Assembly (NCBI GenBank): GCA_024235715.1
Contig: JACKLW010000005.1
Span: 744,001 to 808,000 of the forward strand
Direction: 5' to 3'
DNA length: 64,000 nucleotides
Origin: Accumulibacter sp.
GTDB lineage: Bacteria; Pseudomonadota; Gammaproteobacteria; Burkholderiales; Rhodocyclaceae
Part shown: positions 17,738 to 25,225 of the stretch, one piece after another
Position numbering within the stretch: position 1 is the first letter of the stretch
How the letters are laid out: every line of letters begins with the position of its first letter
Position numbers and translations under genes: made by a program
Notes under the pieces: model-generated
What the model was told of the DNA's origin: nothing
The model's database searches: none
What the model saw: the letters and a program-made list of their open reading frames with translations, nothing else

Positions 17738-17788
17738 CGTTGGTGGTGATGGGTGGAATTGAACCACCGACCTATGGGTTATGAATCC
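17738..17788. repeat. Attachment-site direct repeat, far end (3' portion of tRNA-Met)
   Basis: 51 bases identical to 32372-32422. They correspond to the 3' part of the tRNA-Met gene from CCA back to the anticodon-loop side, plus 3 bases beyond CCA. The remaining 5' part of the tRNA is absent here. This is the classic footprint of site-specific integration into a tRNA 3' end. Confidence 0.92.
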
Positions 17789-17869
17789 GTGAGTCCCGCC
17801 AGACCTATGGACTCACTTACCTTAACAGAGCTATACACAGCAAGCTATTGCGGCTAGACTCACCTTAAC

Positions 17870-17926
17870 GGGGTTACACAAAACAGAACGGTTTCTGACC
17901 TGAAATGTAACCCCCGCGTAACCCCA
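17870..17926. promoter_or_regulatory. Probable integrase arm-type binding sites, left end
   Basis: A tandem GTAACCCC-type repeat at 17907-17926 (GTAACCCCCGCGTAACCCCA) matches 32311-32330 at the other end in 19 of 20 positions. An inverted copy, GGGGTTAC, is at 17870-17877. Copies at both ends close to the att repeats and next to the integrase gene are what arm-type integrase sites look like. The function is inferred. Confidence 0.55.
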
Positions 17927-17953
17927 GATTCCCCAAGGGCATAAGGAGAGGTC

Positions 17954-19192
17954 ATGAACGATACCGCGAGGCTGCAATTCAACAAGGAAAAGCTGCTCGC
18001 CCTGCCGCTACCTGCGGCTGGTTCGCGGGCAACCTATCACGACACCAAGGCGCCGGGCCTGCAACTACGCGTGTCGGCAAGCGGCGTGAAGACGTTTTCG
18101 ATGTACCGGCGCACGAAGGGCGGCGGACCGGAACGTGTGACCCTCGGGCGATTCCCCGCGATGACCGTCGAGCAAGCACGCAAGGCGGCCTCGTTGGTGA
18201 ATGCTGAAATCGAGGACGGCGCGAACCCCGCACAGGCAAAACGCGCGCTACGGGGGGAGCCAACGTTCACCGAGGTTTTCGCCGAGTACGGCAGGCGACA
18301 CGGCGAGAAGAAGCAGGCGTGGGCGGCCGATCAACAACGCTTCCGCGACTACCTGCAGCCGTCCCTTGGCACGCGGAGATTGACGACGATCACGCGTGCA
18401 ATGATCGCCCGGACTCTTTCCGACGCCGAGAAAGCAGGGAAGGCCGTGGCCACTGTGCGCAATATTCGTGCCCTTGCATCAAGCATTTTCGGCAAGGCAA
18501 TCGAATGGGGATATGTCGACACCAACCCGGCACAAGGCGTCACGGTTTCTGGCGCCAAGGTAAGCCGTGATCGCTTCCTGCGATCCGACGAGCTTCCCCG
18601 CTTCTTCGAATCGCTGGCGGAAGAACAGAATGAGACTTTCCGTGATTACATCCTGCTGGCACTCCTAACCGGCGCGCGTCGAGCCAACTTGCTGGCAATG
18701 CGATGGGCAGAGATCAACCTTGGCGAGTCCGTCTGGCGAATTCCCGACACCAAGAACGGTACCCCGCAGAACGTGACGCTTTCACCTGAAGCGGTCACAA
18801 TTCTGGAAGCACGAAAGGAAGCGGCCGAGAACGGCGCCGTTTTTGTTTTCCCGGGGACGGGCGCGAGTGGTCATATCGAGGAGCCGAAAAAGGCTGTAAT
18901 TCGCGTCATGGAACGGGCCGGCATTCCCTACGGCAGGAACACCGCCGACGGGGTAACCCTGCACGACTTGCGGCGGACGCTGGGAAGCTGGCAGGCCAAG
19001 ACGGGCGCATCGCTCGCCATCATCGGCAAGAGCCTGAACCACAAGAGTCAGCAGGCGACGGCAATTTATGCCCGTCTCGACCTTGACCCGGTGCGGGCAT
19101 CCGTCAACACGGCAACCGCGGCTATGATGGAGGCCGGCGGTATGAAAAAGGTGGCTGAAGTGGTGCGCATCCCGAAACGGGGCAATGAGTGA
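17954..19192 (+). CDS. Tyrosine-type site-specific integrase (P4 family)
   Basis: 412 residues, the usual length. The N-terminal DUF4102-like arm-binding domain contains YHDTKAPGLQLRVSASG and VTLGRFPAMTVEQAR, followed by a SAM-like core-binding domain and a catalytic domain. The catalytic set is visible: Arg242 (TGARR), His337 and Arg340 (HDLRR), His363 (LNHKS) and Tyr372 (IYARLD). AAGGAGAGGTC lies just before the ATG. It should catalyse integration into, and with a directionality factor excision from, the tRNA-Met att site. It overlaps the DUF4258 gene by 4 bases. Confidence 0.95.
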   Translation: MNDTARLQFNKEKLLALPLPAAGSRATYHDTKAPGLQLRVSASGVKTFSMYRRTKGGGPERVTLGRFPAMTVEQARKAASLVNAEIEDGANPAQAKRALRGEPTFTEVFAEYGRRHGEKKQAWAADQQRFRDYLQPSLGTRRLTTITRAMIARTLSDAEKAGKAVATVRNIRALASSIFGKAIEWGYVDTNPAQGVTVSGAKVSRDRFLRSDELPRFFESLAEEQNETFRDYILLALLTGARRANLLAMRWAEINLGESVWRIPDTKNGTPQNVTLSPEAVTILEARKEAAENGAVFVFPGTGASGHIEEPKKAVIRVMERAGIPYGRNTADGVTLHDLRRTLGSWQAKTGASLAIIGKSLNHKSQQATAIYARLDLDPVRASVNTATAAMMEAGGMKKVAEVVRIPKRGNE

Positions 19193-19467
19193 AGCTGATT
19201 TATCGACAGCATGCCGTGCGGCGGATGTTTGAGCGCCACATATCGACTGCCGACGTTGGCGCGGCGCTGGCATCGGGGCGCGTGATCGAGGACTACCCGA
19301 CCGATACGCCCTACCCTAGCTGCCTATGGCTGGGCTTCGCCGGCACCCGCCCTCTGCATCTGGTGTTTGCCGACAACCCCGGCGATGGCGAGCGCGTCAT
19401 CATTACCGTCTACGAACCCGACCCCGCCCTATGGCTGGCGGACCTGGCCACGAGGAAGAACCCATGA
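19189..19467 (+). CDS. DUF4258-family protein, probable toxin of a toxin-antitoxin pair
   Basis: 92 residues from GTG 19189, overlapping the integrase stop by 4 bases. The N-terminal HAVRRMFERHIS and the VIEDYPTDTPYPSCLWLG segment are typical of DUF4258 proteins, which are small RelE/BrnT-like folds usually encoded next to a YgiT-type zinc-finger partner. That partner overlaps its 3' end by 4 bases. The predicted role is the toxic ribonuclease-like half of an addiction module that stabilises the element. Toxicity is inferred from family pairing. Confidence 0.75.
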   Translation: MKLIYRQHAVRRMFERHISTADVGAALASGRVIEDYPTDTPYPSCLWLGFAGTRPLHLVFADNPGDGERVIITVYEPDPALWLADLATRKNP

Positions 19468-19694
19468 AATGTCCTATCTGCCGACACGGCGAAACCCGCC
19501 CCGGCGCTGTGACTGTTCCACTTGAACGCGGCGACGTGGTGATTGTTTTCCGCGAGGTTCCGGCGCTGGTGTGCGAGAACTGCGGCGAAGCTTTCCATGA
19601 CGAGACCGTTACTGCTGCCTTGCTGAAGCAGGCCGAGCAGGCAGCGGCGGCGGGCGTGGAAATCGACGTGCGGCGCTTCGCGGTGGCCGCGTGA
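19464..19694 (+). CDS. YgiT/MqsA-type zinc-finger antitoxin
   Basis: 76 residues. The N-terminal zinc finger has two CxxC pairs: Cys3/Cys6 (CPICRHG) and Cys37/Cys40 (CENCGE). A helical tail follows, but the full HTH domain of MqsA is absent, so this is the short YgiT form. It overlaps the DUF4258 gene by 4 bases and presumably binds and neutralises that protein. Co-transcription with the integrase gene is likely. Confidence 0.8.
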   Translation: MKCPICRHGETRPGAVTVPLERGDVVIVFREVPALVCENCGEAFHDETVTAALLKQAEQAAAAGVEIDVRRFAVAA

Positions 19695-19816
19695 CCTGAG
19701 AAAACCTGAGTTCTGCGGCGCCGATCCGAGGCTGATCGCCAAGGGCGAAATCCGAGCTACCCTTGCTCGGTTTGCGCAGCATCCAAACCCAAGGGTGAAG
19801 CGTAGAGGGGCACCAA

Positions 19817-20347
19817 ATGGACAGCAATCTATCCAAAGAACCTGCGCAGGGCAGTCTATCCAAAGAAGTTGCCCAGCGCATCTTGAGGAAAGAACTTGCC
19901 CATCTTGAAGACAACGCGTTTGCGATTCTTGGAGTCGAACGGACTCGCGAGGCAATGGGAAAAGCACGAAACGCCACGGACGATTCCTTCCTCGTCTTCT
20001 ACGGAATATCCGAATGTCGCAGAGTAATTGATGAATGGACTCACCCCGAATGGGCTATCTCGCTATTGGCCGTTGCTTCCGAAATGGTCGGCGTACTGGT
20101 TCACAAACGCTCCACCGGCAACACCGCACTTTCTGACCTAGCAAAACGCGCGGCATTTGTACGCCATGCTGCCGATCGTGAAAAAGCTGAAACTATCAAG
20201 GAGTGGTACAGAAAACACCGCCAGTTACATCGCAGCATGGATGCTGCCGCGGAAGTTGCTGCTACAACCTTCGATGTAGCCTTCCGGACTGCCCGTAAGC
20301 ACATCGGAGAAGAAGCAAAGAAACTACGCTCTGCGCGCAAAGAGTAA
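19817..20347 (+). CDS. Unrecognised element-borne protein
   Basis: 176 residues from ATG 19817, with GAGGGG about 8 bases upstream. The sequence looks mostly helical, with a charged Lys/Arg-rich C-terminus, and has no signal peptide or membrane segment. Near the start it holds two similar segments, NLSKEPAQGSLSKEVAQR. Its base composition is less GC-rich than that of the chromosomal genes. I do not recognise the family; it lies between the toxin-antitoxin pair and the AlpA-like regulator. Confidence 0.65.
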   Translation: MDSNLSKEPAQGSLSKEVAQRILRKELAHLEDNAFAILGVERTREAMGKARNATDDSFLVFYGISECRRVIDEWTHPEWAISLLAVASEMVGVLVHKRSTGNTALSDLAKRAAFVRHAADREKAETIKEWYRKHRQLHRSMDAAAEVAATTFDVAFRTARKHIGEEAKKLRSARKE

Positions 20348-20479
20348 GCCCTGTACGGAGGCTGTAACACGTGCCCGAAGAGCTTTCACTCTACATGCTG
20401 ACGGGATATTAAGCCCGCGCCCTTTGCTCTATCGTTCTGTTCCATACCGCACCCCAGCGGGATTTAATGGAATAGAACC

Positions 20480-20698
20480 ATGACCATTCAAGAAATCATC
20501 GAAGCAACCCGCGATCTTCTCGACGAGAAGGAAGCAGCGCAAGTCCTCGACACATCCCCCGGCACGCTGTCTGTCTGGCGTAGCACCGGGCGCTACAACC
20601 TGCCCTTCATCAAGATCGGACGCAACGTGCGTTACCGCCGTTCCGACCTGCTCGCGTGGCTGGAAAAGCGCACCCGCGAAACCGGCGCAACGGCATAG
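20480..20698 (+). CDS. AlpA-like / excisionase-family DNA-binding protein
   Basis: 72 residues. It has a MerR-like winged helix of the AlpA/excisionase kind: LLDEKEAAQVLDTSPGTLSV followed by LPFIKIGRNVRYRRSDLLAW, where residues 41-60 form the wing and contact helix. In P4-like elements such proteins switch on integrase or help excision. It starts 10 bases before the primase gene, and its position in front of the replication genes suits a regulator. Confidence 0.85.
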   Translation: MTIQEIIEATRDLLDEKEAAQVLDTSPGTLSVWRSTGRYNLPFIKIGRNVRYRRSDLLAWLEKRTRETGATA

Positions 20699-20708
20699 GG
20701 GGCGAACT

Positions 20709-23657
20709 TTGAACACACCCTATGCCAGCTCGCAAGCCGACACGACAGCCATTCTCCACGCGCTGGAGGCGATGTTCCGGGCCGACGAAGTGATCGAGAT
20801 TCGCTCCTTCACCAAGGGCCGCAAGCGCACCGATGCAGGATACTTCGACGGCGGACACCGGCAGGCCCTTGCAGAACACGCGGCGCGGCTGAACGCTGAC
20901 GGCGCGGCGGTCTATGTAACCCTCAACGCGATTGACCCGCAATTGCTGAGCCGCTACGCCAATCGGATCGAGCGCGGCGCGGCGGCAACGACGACCGATG
21001 CGCAAGTCATCCGGCGGCGCTGGCTGTTGCTCGATTTCGATCCAACCAGACCGACCGACACAAGCGCGACCGATGCGCAACTTGAGGCGGCCAAGACGGT
21101 GGCGCGGACGTGCTACCAGTCATTGCGCGCTGACGGCTGGCCGGACCCTCTCACGGCTGAATCGGGCAACGGCTTTCACTTGCTCTATCCGCTTGATCTC
21201 CCCAATGACACCGAAAGCCGGGAGCTGGTCAAGGGCGTCTTGGTCGCGCTGTCGGTGAGGTTCGACACCGATCAGGTGAAGGTGGACCAAAGTGTTTTCA
21301 ATGCGAGCCGAATTACCAAGCTGTACGGGACCGTAGCAACCAAGGGCGACAACACGCCGCTTGCACCGTGGCGACTGTCGCGGCTGGTACTGACGCCAAA
21401 GCGCGGCGCGGTGGTGACCGTCGATCAACTACGGGCATGCCTGCCGGGGCCAACTGTGAACCCCGATGCGCTATCCGCCGGCTATCAACGCGGCATTGGG
21501 CGGGCCAGCGCCTTCGACCTGGGCGACTTCCTGGAGCGCATGGGCATCGCTACCGAGCAAGACATCCACGAAGGAAGCGAGCGCTTCAAGCTGGCGCACT
21601 GCCCGTTCAACCCGGCGCACGGCAAGGGCGAGGCGGCGATCTTCCGGAAAGCTAGCGGCGCTTTGGGTTTCAAGTGTCAGCACAATTCATGCGCTGACAA
21701 GTCTTGGGCGGATGTTCGAGCGCTGATTGACGGGCCGCGCGAGCTACGGCAAGGGACGCAAGTCGATTTCTCCGGCGTGATGATGCAAGAGCAAGGGGGG
21801 GCAACTGAAAGCGCACTGAGCGACGACGGGCGCAAGCTGCGCGGTGCTCTGGCAGCAATCCCGGTCAATGCCAAGTCCGGGAAGCACTCGGCATCGAATC
21901 TCATCGGCATGGCCCTTCGTCATTCGCTGTCGGGAATCGACGAGGGCGAAGGCGCGGCATTGTGTGGCGAGTGGGACCGGCTGCATGGCGGCGCATCGCT
22001 GGCGGTATTTCAGAAGTCGAACCCTGACTACAGCGCAACGCAACCGCTGACGATAGCGAGCGTCTTTGATCTGGCCAAAACGCATGGATGGAAGGACCAG
22101 CAAGTGGCACAAGATCATTCTGTCGACGCTCATCGCAATGCGCCCAAGCCTAACCCGGCGATGCTGTATGGGCTGGTGGGCGATGTTGGACTGGCGGCTG
22201 CCGCAACCACGGAAGCGAACCGCTACGCTGCCGCTGCCGCGCATATCGCGTTGCTGTCGGCGGGCGTAGGTCGAAACGTCTTCCTGCCTGTCGGCAACGT
22301 CAAACACCATGCGCGGATCTTCATGCTGCACGTCGGGCGCAGCGGGCGAGGCCGCAAAGGTGAGGCGACTGCTCTGACGAAGCGTATCAGGGGTGCAATC
22401 GAGAAGCAGCACAACGAGGACAGCGGCGATCTCGCTGATCCATTGTGCGGGCAGATGCACGACGGCGGCTTGAGCACGCGGGAAGGACTGGCGCTGTTGA
22501 TCCACGACGGCTACAAGGCCGGAAAAGAAGACGTCTTGGCGATTGAAGACAAACGGCTATGGGTTATCGAATCGGAGTTTGCCAACGTGCTGCACCAGGC
22601 CAAGCGCGACGGGAACACTCTGAGCGCGGCGCTACGTGATTCGTGGGACGGGGTAAGCATCAGACCGGCAACAAAGACATCACGGCTATGGGCAAGCCAT
22701 CCGCACATTTCGCTGACGGGCAACATCACGCCATCAGAGTTGCTTGGCTTGATGGAGTCGCGCGAACTGTCCAACGGCTTCGCGAATCGGTTCCTGATCT
22801 TTTGGGCGGAGCGCGAGCGCAGTGAGCCCTTCCCCCTGCCGACACCGCGGGCGGTGGTCACTGACTTGGCAGAGCGCACGAAAGCAGCGATTCGCTTCGC
22901 GACCGAGGGCTACCCGGAAAGCAAGGACAGCAGACCGATGGAATTGTCTGCTGACGCAAAGGAAGAATATGCGCGGCTGTATCGCGGCGAGTTGTCCAGA
23001 CCGGCGGATGGCGAGAAAGTTGCGGCCTTGATCGAGCGGCGAGCGCCGATGCTGCTGCGGCTGGCAATGCTGTTCGCCCTGACCGATCACACGCTGACAA
23101 TTGAAGTACAGCACATCCACGCGGCGCTGGCCTGGGTCCGCTTTCACCGCGATTCAGTGCGGTTCATCTTCAACGACGCTGCCGGCGAATTGGCGGCGCG
23201 TGAATCTTCGGCTGGCGCTGCAAGAATTCTCAACTACCTGCAACAGAACGGCCAGACAAGCCGCGCCGAGCTGTCGAAGAAATGCTTCTCGGGCCATTTG
23301 TCGGCCAAGCTGATCGACGATGCGCTGGACAGCTTGTTGATGAACGCCCCGCCATCGATTGAGGTTCTGGAGGGTGAGAAAGACGAGAAGAGCGGCAAGC
23401 GGACGAAGTTCTATCACTGCTGCGAAACTGGCGAAACTGGCGCAGTTGCCCATTCGGCAAGGAATTTAGCGGATGCGCGAAGCTGCGAAACTGGCGAACC
23501 AGGCGAAATTGGGATTGCTGCGAAGAATCCAATTCCGCCAGTTTCGCCAAGTTCGCAAGGGTGCCAATCTGGCGGAAAGCTTGCAGGTAGGCCAAGTTCG
23601 CCAAGTTCGCACCGTGCGATAGAAATACCTGTTGATCTGGTTGAGACAGAGATATGA
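20709..23657 (+). CDS. Primase-helicase (DUF3987-type) of the integrative element
   Basis: 982 residues from TTG 20709; no ATG gives a full domain. The N-terminal region (about 1-240) resembles an archaeo-eukaryotic-type primase, with the acidic RWLLLDFDPTR motif and the GNGFHLLYPLD motif. A zinc-ribbon-like block follows (CPFNPAHG, then CQHNSC). The C-terminal half is DUF3987-like helicase/ATPase: FMLHVGRSGRGRKGEAT (degenerate P-loop region), LWVIESEFANVL (Walker B-like) and HISLTGNITPSELL. It probably initiates replication of the excised element. The last about 80 codons are low complexity and contain the repeats listed at 23422-23610. It overlaps the next gene by 4 bases. Confidence 0.82.
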   Translation: MNTPYASSQADTTAILHALEAMFRADEVIEIRSFTKGRKRTDAGYFDGGHRQALAEHAARLNADGAAVYVTLNAIDPQLLSRYANRIERGAAATTTDAQVIRRRWLLLDFDPTRPTDTSATDAQLEAAKTVARTCYQSLRADGWPDPLTAESGNGFHLLYPLDLPNDTESRELVKGVLVALSVRFDTDQVKVDQSVFNASRITKLYGTVATKGDNTPLAPWRLSRLVLTPKRGAVVTVDQLRACLPGPTVNPDALSAGYQRGIGRASAFDLGDFLERMGIATEQDIHEGSERFKLAHCPFNPAHGKGEAAIFRKASGALGFKCQHNSCADKSWADVRALIDGPRELRQGTQVDFSGVMMQEQGGATESALSDDGRKLRGALAAIPVNAKSGKHSASNLIGMALRHSLSGIDEGEGAALCGEWDRLHGGASLAVFQKSNPDYSATQPLTIASVFDLAKTHGWKDQQVAQDHSVDAHRNAPKPNPAMLYGLVGDVGLAAAATTEANRYAAAAAHIALLSAGVGRNVFLPVGNVKHHARIFMLHVGRSGRGRKGEATALTKRIRGAIEKQHNEDSGDLADPLCGQMHDGGLSTREGLALLIHDGYKAGKEDVLAIEDKRLWVIESEFANVLHQAKRDGNTLSAALRDSWDGVSIRPATKTSRLWASHPHISLTGNITPSELLGLMESRELSNGFANRFLIFWAERERSEPFPLPTPRAVVTDLAERTKAAIRFATEGYPESKDSRPMELSADAKEEYARLYRGELSRPADGEKVAALIERRAPMLLRLAMLFALTDHTLTIEVQHIHAALAWVRFHRDSVRFIFNDAAGELAARESSAGAARILNYLQQNGQTSRAELSKKCFSGHLSAKLIDDALDSLLMNAPPSIEVLEGEKDEKSGKRTKFYHCCETGETGAVAHSARNLADARSCETGEPGEIGIAAKNPIPPVSPSSQGCQSGGKLAGRPSSPSSHRAIEIPVDLVETEI
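23422..23610. repeat. Cluster of iteron-like direct and inverted repeats
   Basis: Within the 3' end of the primase gene, GCGAAACTGGCG-type units occur at 23422-23442, 23484-23496 and degenerately at 23502-23510. Reverse copies of the type CGCCAGTTTCGCC occur at 23536-23548, with CGCCAAGTTCGC units at 23545-23556 and 23599-23610. GGCGAAACTGGCG (23430-23442) and CGCCAGTTTCGCC (23536-23548) are perfect 13-bp inverted partners. The cluster could be an origin for the primase or a structured RNA region. Confidence 0.6.
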
Positions 23658-24295
23658 CCGCGGCGGAAATCCTGAGAGAATCGGCGGCGGCGGGCGTCAC
23701 CCTCAAGCTGTCAGCTATGGGGAATATCAAAGCGACTGGCACTCAGGCGGCGGTATCTCGCTGGCTGGAGCCGATCAGAGCGAACAAGGCCGGCATCGTC
23801 GCGCTGCTGTCCGAAGACACCAACGAAAAATCCCGCACCGCTTCGCGCTGGCTAATCCACTTTGCCGACCGCGAGCCGCTGGAGGTGGCGTTGTCGCCAG
23901 CAGTCAGCCATGCGGAAATTCTTGCATCCTACCCGCAAGCACTGGCTGCGGAACCGATCGAGCCGAGCCGGCGGCAACCTGACGCGCTGCTGGCGGCGCG
24001 GCAAGAGCGCATGATCCGGGCTTGGCTGAGGCAGATTGACGAGACTGACGGCGAGATCGTTGCCAGCGTGCTGCAGCAATGTCGGCATGACGAGGATGCA
24101 CGAGCGTACTACCTTGACCGGGCGCTTGACGCTGTGGCGGATGACCTTGACGACCGGCGAAGCTGTCACCAGTGTAGCAACCTACGGTCTGCCGTCTGTA
24201 TCGTCGCCGAGCCCGGCGGGCAAGTGCCAGCGATACGCGGTCACACGCCTGTGGCGCCGGCGATGCTGCGCCGCTGCGGCGGATACGCGCCATGA
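23654..24295 (+). CDS. Small element protein with TubC-docking-like N-terminus
   Basis: 213 residues, overlapping the primase stop by 4 bases (ATGA). The first about 55 residues (AAGVTLKLSAMGNIKATG and neighbours) resemble the TubC N-terminal docking fold often found in small proteins downstream of mobile-element primases. The rest is helical up to about residue 170. The C-terminus contains a few Cys residues (CHQC and others) that could bind metal. Function unknown; a replication or partner-docking role is inferred from position only. Confidence 0.65.
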   Translation: MTAAEILRESAAAGVTLKLSAMGNIKATGTQAAVSRWLEPIRANKAGIVALLSEDTNEKSRTASRWLIHFADREPLEVALSPAVSHAEILASYPQALAAEPIEPSRRQPDALLAARQERMIRAWLRQIDETDGEIVASVLQQCRHDEDARAYYLDRALDAVADDLDDRRSCHQCSNLRSAVCIVAEPGGQVPAIRGHTPVAPAMLRRCGGYAP

Positions 24296-24609
24296 ATCGA
24301 TCGACCCCGGACAAACGGCAAAGACTGCGAGAGCATGGCGACTTGTGCGCTGCTGTTCATCGGCAATGGCAAGAAGGCGGCTATCAGCACCCACCTCCAA
24401 GGAACCCAGCATATCCCGACGACCTGATCGGGCTGGCCTGTAGCGCAAAGACGAAAGCCGGGACGCCCTGCAAGCTGACATCGATCTACGCGAACGGGCG
24501 CTGCAAGTGGCATGGTGGCTGCTCGACTGGTCCGAAGACTGAGGCAGGGAAAGAGCAAGCACGTATCAATGGGCGACGTGGCGGAAGACCCAAAAAACCG
24601 AAGTCATAG
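24292..24609 (+). CDS. HGG-STGPKT-motif mobile-element protein
   Basis: 105 residues, overlapping the preceding gene by 4 bases. The middle holds CSAKTKAGTPCKLTSIYANG, then CKWHGGCSTGPKTEAGKEQA, the signature of small proteins common in phages and integrative elements. The spaced Cys and His residues suggest a small zinc fold, and the basic C-terminus (GRRGGRPKKPKS) suggests nucleic-acid binding. Exact function unknown. It ends the overlapping replication-gene chain that starts at 20709. Confidence 0.75.
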   Translation: MNRSTPDKRQRLREHGDLCAAVHRQWQEGGYQHPPPRNPAYPDDLIGLACSAKTKAGTPCKLTSIYANGRCKWHGGCSTGPKTEAGKEQARINGRRGGRPKKPKS

Positions 24610-25225
24610 TGGCTGAAAAATGCTTAGTTGCGGCGATGCTCGTCGTCAGCGTAGCAACCCGAGCTGTGAGACCTGCGAAGACTTCACGTCGAACCGGTTG
24701 AGTCTTCTTCGGGCCTCGTTGGCGCTTCATTCCGCGCAAGTGCCGCGTGCTGGAACGTATCGATCTATCCGACGCGACAAGCGGGCCACTCGGTGCATAC
24801 TTTTCCGCGCAGGACACGCGCGCCGCAAGATACAACACGTTTAGCCAAGTCGAATGGACTGCTCACGACCCGCAGCCGCCTGACCGCATTCGCACGAACG
24901 ATGGCAGCACACGGATCAGCACGCTGCCGGTTACGGCATCTAATATCAGACACCAGTTCAGCCTTGCTGCCACTGAGTTGTCTTGCTGGCAAGGTCAGCA
25001 ATAAGGCTGACGCTGACCGTGGTGAGACCTAGGCACTCGAACGTTGGCCCGCTGGGGAGATCTAGCGACTGTTGGCGGCCCGGCCCAGTTCGGGGAGCTA
25101 GATCATGAAACGCTACGAGGCCCCACGGACAACCATCTACAATGTGGCCACCCCAAAGGTCTGCGCCAGCCAATAGAACCTCAGTCGCACGCGAACGGGA
25201 AGAAATCACACAGGCAAGATGCCCC
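24610..25225. other. Gene-free stretch between replication genes and restriction-like cargo
   Basis: About 616 bases. Several short open frames exist on both strands, but none has a ribosome-binding site plus a credible protein. The stretch 24740-25000 on the plus strand is open (about 85 codons) and could be a decayed gene. The region must contain the promoter of the methyltransferase operon, but I cannot assign -35/-10 boxes with confidence. Confidence 0.4.

Noticed and set aside
17738-17788. A second tRNA-Met gene
   Set aside because: Only the 3' portion is present; the D arm and 5' acceptor strand are missing, so it is an att-site remnant.
24747-25004. 85-codon plus-strand frame in the element
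   Set aside because: No ribosome-binding site, no recognisable product, and a stop codon separates it from an upstream short frame; at most a decayed gene.
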